Source of the DNA: Amphibalanus amphitrite
Lineage: Eukaryota > Arthropoda > Thecostraca > Balanomorpha > Balanidae
Direction of reading: 5' to 3'
Length of the DNA stretch: 64,000 nt
Assembly: GCF_019059575.1 (NCBI RefSeq)
Contig: NW_024881535.1
Coordinates: 1,054,001 to 1,118,000 of the forward strand
Numbering within the stretch: the stretch's first letter is position 1; the number at the start of each line of letters is the position of its first letter. A program made the translations under genes and the position numbers. Below the pieces are notes generated by a model. It had not been told where the DNA came from and searched no databases. It saw only the letters and a program-made list of their open reading frames with translations. Shown here in pieces: positions 59,805 to 64,000 of the stretch.

Positions 59805-60990
59805 GAAGGATACAGAGGGCCCTCTCAGGCACACAGAGAGCCCTCTCGGGCACACAGAGGGCCCTCTCAGGTACACAGAGAGCCCTCTCGGGCACGCAGA
59901 GGGCCCTCTCAGGTACACAGAGGGCCCTCTCAGGCTCACAGAGGGTCCTCTCAGGCACACAGAGGGCCCTCTCAGGCAAACAGAGGGCCCTTTCAGGCAC
60001 ACAGAGGGCCCTCTCAGGCACACAGAGGGCCCTCTCAGGCTCACAGAGGGCCCTCTCAGGCACACATAGGGCCCTCTCAGGCACACAGAGGGCCCTCTCA
60101 GGCACACAGAGGGCCCTCTCAGGTACATAGAGGTCCCTCTCAGGCACACAGAGGGCCCTCTCAGGCTCACAGAGGGCCCTCTCAGGCACACAGAGGGTCC
60201 TCTCATGCACACAGAGGGCCCTCTAGGGCTCACAGAGGGCCCTCTCAGGCACACATAGGGCCTTCTCAGGCACACAGAGGGCCCTCTCAGGCAAACAGAT
60301 GGCCCTCTCAGGTACACAGAGGGCCCTTTCAGGCACATAGAGGGTGCTCTCAGGTACACAGAGGGTCCTCTTAGACACACAGAGGGCCCTCTCAGGCAAA
60401 CAGAGGGCCCTCTCAGGTACACAGAGGGCCCTTTCAGGCACACAGAGGGCCCTCTCAGGCTCACAGAGGGCCCTCTCAGGCTCACAGAGGGCCCTCTCAG
60501 ACACACATAGGGCCCTCTCAGGCACACAGAGGGTCCTCTCAGGTACGCAGAGGGCCCTTTCAGGCACACAGAGGGCCCTCTCAGGCTCACAGAGGGTCCT
60601 CTCAGGCACACATAGGGCCTCTCAGGCACACAGAGGGCCCTCTCAGGCTCACAGAGGGCCCTCTCAGGCACACATAGGGCTCTCTCAGGCACACAGAGGG
60701 TTCTCTGAGACACACAGAGGGTCCTTTCAGGCAAACAGAGGGCCGTCTCAGGTACACAGAGGGCCCTCTCAGGCACACATAGGGCCCTCGCAGGCAAACA
60801 GAGGGCCCTCTCAGGTACACAGAGGGCCCTTTCAGGCACACAGAGGACTCTTTCAGGCGAACAGAGGGCCGTCTCAGGTACACAGAGGACCCTTTCAGGC
60901 ACACAGAGGGCCCTCTCAAACACACAGAGGGCCCTCTCAGGTACTCAGGGGGGCCTCCCAAGCACACAAAGGGCCCTCTAAGACCAGCAG
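59805..60990. repeat. 21-bp minisatellite, about 55 units
   Basis: Unit CACAGAGGGCCCTCTCAGGCA, with the palindrome GAGGGCCCTC at its centre. Because 21 is a multiple of three and the unit has no stop in several frames, overlapping frames of up to about 400 codons stay open on both strands (VPERALC, LRGPSVC, TEGPLRH). They have no start context or composition of a real protein. Units decay into GAGGGCCCTCTGAGG spacing to about 62240. Confidence 0.95.
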
Positions 60991-62407
60991 AGGGCCCCTT
61001 AAGACGAACAGAAGGTCCTCTGAGGTACGAGGGTCAATGTCAGGCCACAAGGTACCCTATGAGGCCACCAGACGGCCCTCTTAGATCAAAGATGGTCCCT
61101 GGAGGTCACCAAAGGGCCCTCTGAGGTGAACAAAGGGCCCTCTGAGATCGAAGAGATCAAAGAGATCAAAGAGGGCCCTCTAAGGCGAATGGAGGGCCTT
61201 CAAAGGTCACAAAGTGCCCTCTGAGGCCACTGGAGGGCCTTCTGAGGTGATATGAGGCTATGTCAGACCACCATGAGCCCTATGAGGTTTAGGCCCTCTG
61301 AGATCAAAGAGGGTCCTTGGAAGTCATCGGAGTACCCCTTAAGGCTCATTGAGGCGAACAAAGGCCAGAGGGCCCCCTTAGACACCACAAAGAAGCAAAA
61401 AAGATCCCTCTGAGGTCAAAGACAGCTCTCTGAGATGTAATAGGGCCATTTGAGGCCTCCGAGGGCCCTCTGATGCCACAGAGAGGCGCCCTTTGATGCC
61501 AAAATAGGGTCCTCTGAAGTCTAAATCCACCAGAGGGCTCTCTGAGGCGAACAGAGGGCCCTAACATCCACCTCAAAGAGGGCCCTCTGAAAATCAACTG
61601 GCCCTCGGAGTCAGTGTCCCAAAATCGTATTTTGGCTTGGGTGTCAGAGGGGGAAAAGGTCACCCAAAAGAGGGATAAGAGTGGACAATTGTCAGTCACA
61701 GGGCAGTCGGAGCCCTCTGAGAAGGCCACTTGAGCCTTACAACAGAGGGCCCTCTGAGGTGATATGAAGGCTATGTCAGGCCACTATGGGCTCTATGAGG
61801 TCATCAGGCACTCTGAGGAAAAAGCTGGCCCTCTGAGGCGAACAGAGGGCCCTTGGACAATCAGAGGACTTTTTAGGCCAACTAGGGGCCTTATGAGGCC
61901 AGCAAAGGACCCTTAGGGACACAAACAGGGCCTCTCAGGCACCCGGAGGGACCTCTTTTCTAAGGCAAACAGGGGGTCACCTTAGATGATATGAGGGCTA
62001 TTTTAGGCCACTAGGGGCCTCATGTACCTATTAGACCAACATACGGTCATTTGAGGTAAAAGAGAACATTTTGAGGTAAAAAGGGCCCCTGGAGAGAAAA
62101 CAGAGGGACCTTTCAGGTACCCAGAAGGTCCATGGAGGCCACTAGAGGACCCTTTGAGGCCAGTGATGGTCTTCAGAGGCCATCAGAGGGTCCCTCTGAG
62201 GGTAACAGAGGGTCCTTAAGACGACCAGAGGCCCTCCGTGAAAATGCGGGCGCCACAAGGCCCGGTTTGCATCAAAGGTCAGGTAGCTATGCCCAGTTTT
62301 GGCTCTCTGTTGCCTGCCGACGTGTTCCGAGCTGTCGCAAAAAAAAAAAAACGATGTGGTGGCACCCACGCCCCCCCCCCCCCCCGCCCGGCCAGGGTCC
62401 TTCTAAC

Positions 62408-62841
62408 CAGGGATGCGGAGGCGTGGAAATTTCAGACGGCTCCGGCTCCGGCTCCGGAGAAAAAAAAAAACGGCTTCGGCTCCGGCTCCGGCTCCGGCTT
62501 CGACTCCAGTACTCAGTTCATCCTTTATACAAATAAATACGGGTGGAAAAGAAAAGATGAAGGATTGGTTCACGTTGTTTCTGTATTTGCATAACAAGGC
62601 TATTTTGAATACCACATATTTTACTGCCTTGCAGGCACTGTGAAACCGAACTAGGTCAATAATGTTTTCCTCTTCAAAAAAAAAAAAACAAAAAAAAACA
62701 GCCGGAGTCGCCGCCTTTTTTACCGCTCCGGCTCCGGCTCCGGGCTATATTGTTTCACGGCTCCGGCTCCGGCTCCGGCTCCAGGCAAAATATGCCGGCA
62801 CCGGCGGCTCCTCCGGCTCCAGCTCCGGCTCCGCACCCCTG
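62408..62841. mobile_element. Non-autonomous hAT-like element, GGCTCC-rich (copy 2)
   Basis: The same family as 11611-12057: ends CAGGGATGCGGAG and CTCCGCACCCCTG, GGCTCC runs on both sides and the same middle sequence (AACAAGGCTATTTTGAATACC). Flanks CTTCTAAC and CATCTATA match at only 5 of 8, so the duplication has decayed. Confidence 0.8.
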
Positions 62842-63097
62842 CATCTATAACTCGGCTTCTGAGCCACGTACCAACACGCCTAAGGCAGTGTTCGAAGGGA
62901 CGCAAGCAAATAATAATGACGAAATTACGCCTGTCACTTTTTAGATCAGTTCAAAATTCAGTTCACATAGGTCATCCAAGGTTAAATTTCGCCAATTTTC
63001 AGGTCCAATTTCGACAATTTTCAACAAACCACCGCATGATTCGGAAATGAATAGAGCTACAGTACCGGGGAAAAGCGTAGTTAATAGCTCTTTTAAC

Positions 63098-63434
63098 ACC
63101 CCTTTCGCCGTTTCCATCCTCAGGACATTCAAATCCTTCTCCTCCATGCCGCAACCCCTGATCCGGGCTGGACCTGGACGGGCAACTTTATTCCATGCGG
63201 GCGGCTCCCATTGGAGCGCACTGCAGCTCCTAAGGAAGCACACTCATAACCGGGTGCAGTGAGCACTTGGGAGGCTGGTCGGCCTGTCCTGTTGGACAGG
63301 CTCAGCCCCAGTGAGTCACCAAGGTGCCCGCCCAGACCAATGTCTCCCTCAATTCCTATCATCCCTCCGGCCCTGAAATGGCCTGTCAGACCGAAAGCCG
63401 AAAGGGCCTGGGTCCAACCCAACAAAACAAACAA
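63098..63434 (+). mobile_element. Retroposed insert (SINE-like) with 12-bp target duplication
   Basis: AGCTCTTTTAAC is repeated exactly at 63086-63097 and 63435-63446. The 337-bp insert ends in the A-rich tail CCAACAAAACAAACAA. Long duplication plus A-rich tail fits target-primed reverse transcription. No tRNA-type promoter was recognised. Confidence 0.65.
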
Positions 63435-63867
63435 AGCTCTTTTAACGCACTTTCTGTAAACTGTGCTCAGATTTGACCTAAGCCTGTTAATTGTACACTT
63501 TTTATATCGGAACATTTTCATGTTCCTACAGCTCTGTAGGCCTGATAGCTCTTCCTGCGAAACCTTTTTTGGGTCGAAAATGGCAGAACATGACGTCATT
63601 CTGACGTATTTGCGGCCAACCTATCATAGCCTCTGGAAAAAAAGGTCCTGAAAGTTTGGTGGCGATATCTGCAGTCATTTAGGAGATAGCTACGGAAGAG
63701 GACAGGGGGCCGTTTCGCCCCCCCCCCCCCTTACGGGGCGCGGGCTAACGCCCTTTCAACTCAGGCTTCAAGGGCCCTTTTGCCACTTAAGGGCCCTTTC
63801 AACCCAGTCAGTCAAGGGCCCTTTTGACTGCGGATCCCCCCTGAGAGAAATCCTAGATACGCCACTG

Positions 63868-64000
63868 TTTCCTCGCCTCCATTGCTGGTACCGCAATGTG
63901 ATTTCGAACACTTTTTTGCTCTGTAGTAATAGCGGAGGAAAAGAAAGACGCGTCGGTCATCAAGTGCTGGAGTGCCGGTATCTGCACGAAGCGCAAGAAC
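63868..64000 (-). CDS. Same non-LTR retrotransposon ORF2, upstream fragment, runs off the window
   Basis: The minus-strand frame (FLRFVQIPALQHLMTDASFF...) is open to the junction and in the same phase as the piece ending at 59599. The 8-bp target copy CGAGGAAA (minus strand) is at both junctions, so the two pieces are one frame split by the hAT-like element. Confidence 0.75.

Larger units (their letters stand above)
59600..63867. mobile_element. 4.27 kb non-autonomous hAT-like element interrupting the retrotransposon
   Basis: Perfect 12-bp inverted ends CAGTGGCGTATC / GATACGCCACTG (63856-63867, one of the inner bases differing) and a perfect 8-bp duplication TTTCCTCG at 59592-59599 and 63868-63875. 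The interior is a 21-bp minisatellite, a diverged GAGGGCCCTCTGAGG region to about 62240, a nested hAT-like copy, a retroposed insert, and a G-run/C-run hairpin near 63695-63730. AAGGGCCCTTTTGAC words lie near both ends. No transposase was recognised. Confidence 0.88.

Noticed and set aside
59733-61084. Frames of 396, 246, 146 and 128 codons with seven-residue repeats
   Set aside because: The 21-bp minisatellite is open in frames on both strands at once; there is no start context, splice signal or domain.

Overview
This is eukaryotic DNA, almost certainly from an invertebrate animal. Protein-coding genes are split by many small introns with GT/AG borders and pyrimidine tracts, often poly-C. 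The proteins best match animal families: TOM22, histone H3.3, topoisomerase III-alpha, steroid 5-alpha-reductase, SIRT7 and phosducin-like 3. Short DNA transposons fill the introns and intergenic DNA. An arthropod, perhaps a crustacean, is my inference; nothing here fixes the species.

Layout: a TMEM179-like four-helix membrane protein gene (+, 1.07-3.27 kb, start possibly further upstream); TOMM22 (-, 5.3-8.0 kb); histone H3.3 (-, 10.25-11.29 kb), whose probable promoter and first non-coding exon lie at about 18 kb, leaving a 6.6 kb 5'UTR intron full of transposons; TOP3A (+, 19.5-40.8 kb, 21 coding exons). Inside TOP3A introns sit a complete Ty3/Gypsy LTR retrotransposon with apparently identical LTRs (20.5-26.5 kb), an antisense SRD5A-type gene (32.1-33.2 kb), a tRNA-Val(CAC) gene (37.6 kb) and several hAT-like elements. 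SIRT7 (-, 42.8-48.2 kb) converges on TOP3A and has a very long acidic C-terminal half. PDCL3 (-, 52.45-55.8 kb) follows. The last 8 kb is a nest of mobile elements: a non-LTR retrotransposon (-, running off the right edge) split by a 4.27 kb hAT-like element that holds a 21-bp minisatellite, another hAT-like element and a retroposed insert.

Two themes are worth following. First, exon edges have been tandemly duplicated together with their splice sites or stop codons at six places in four genes (TMEM179-like, TOP3A three times, SIRT7, PDCL3). The strongest case is a ten-copy 79-bp array made from the 3' end of TOP3A exon 12. Second, eight hAT-like insertions were recognised from terminal inverted repeats; five have perfect or one-mismatch 8-bp target duplications outside simple sequence, and one further case is in a simple repeat. 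Several share an odd interior of repeated GGNTCC or GACTCC words. A separate 3.65 kb inverted-repeat element with a two-exon gene that I cannot assign is the best candidate for something undescribed.

The genes are unrelated housekeeping loci (mitochondrial import, chromatin, DNA topology, nucleolar deacylation, protein folding, lipid or steroid reduction); I see no operon-like logic. Exon borders were placed by eye from splice signals, reading phase and family similarity.
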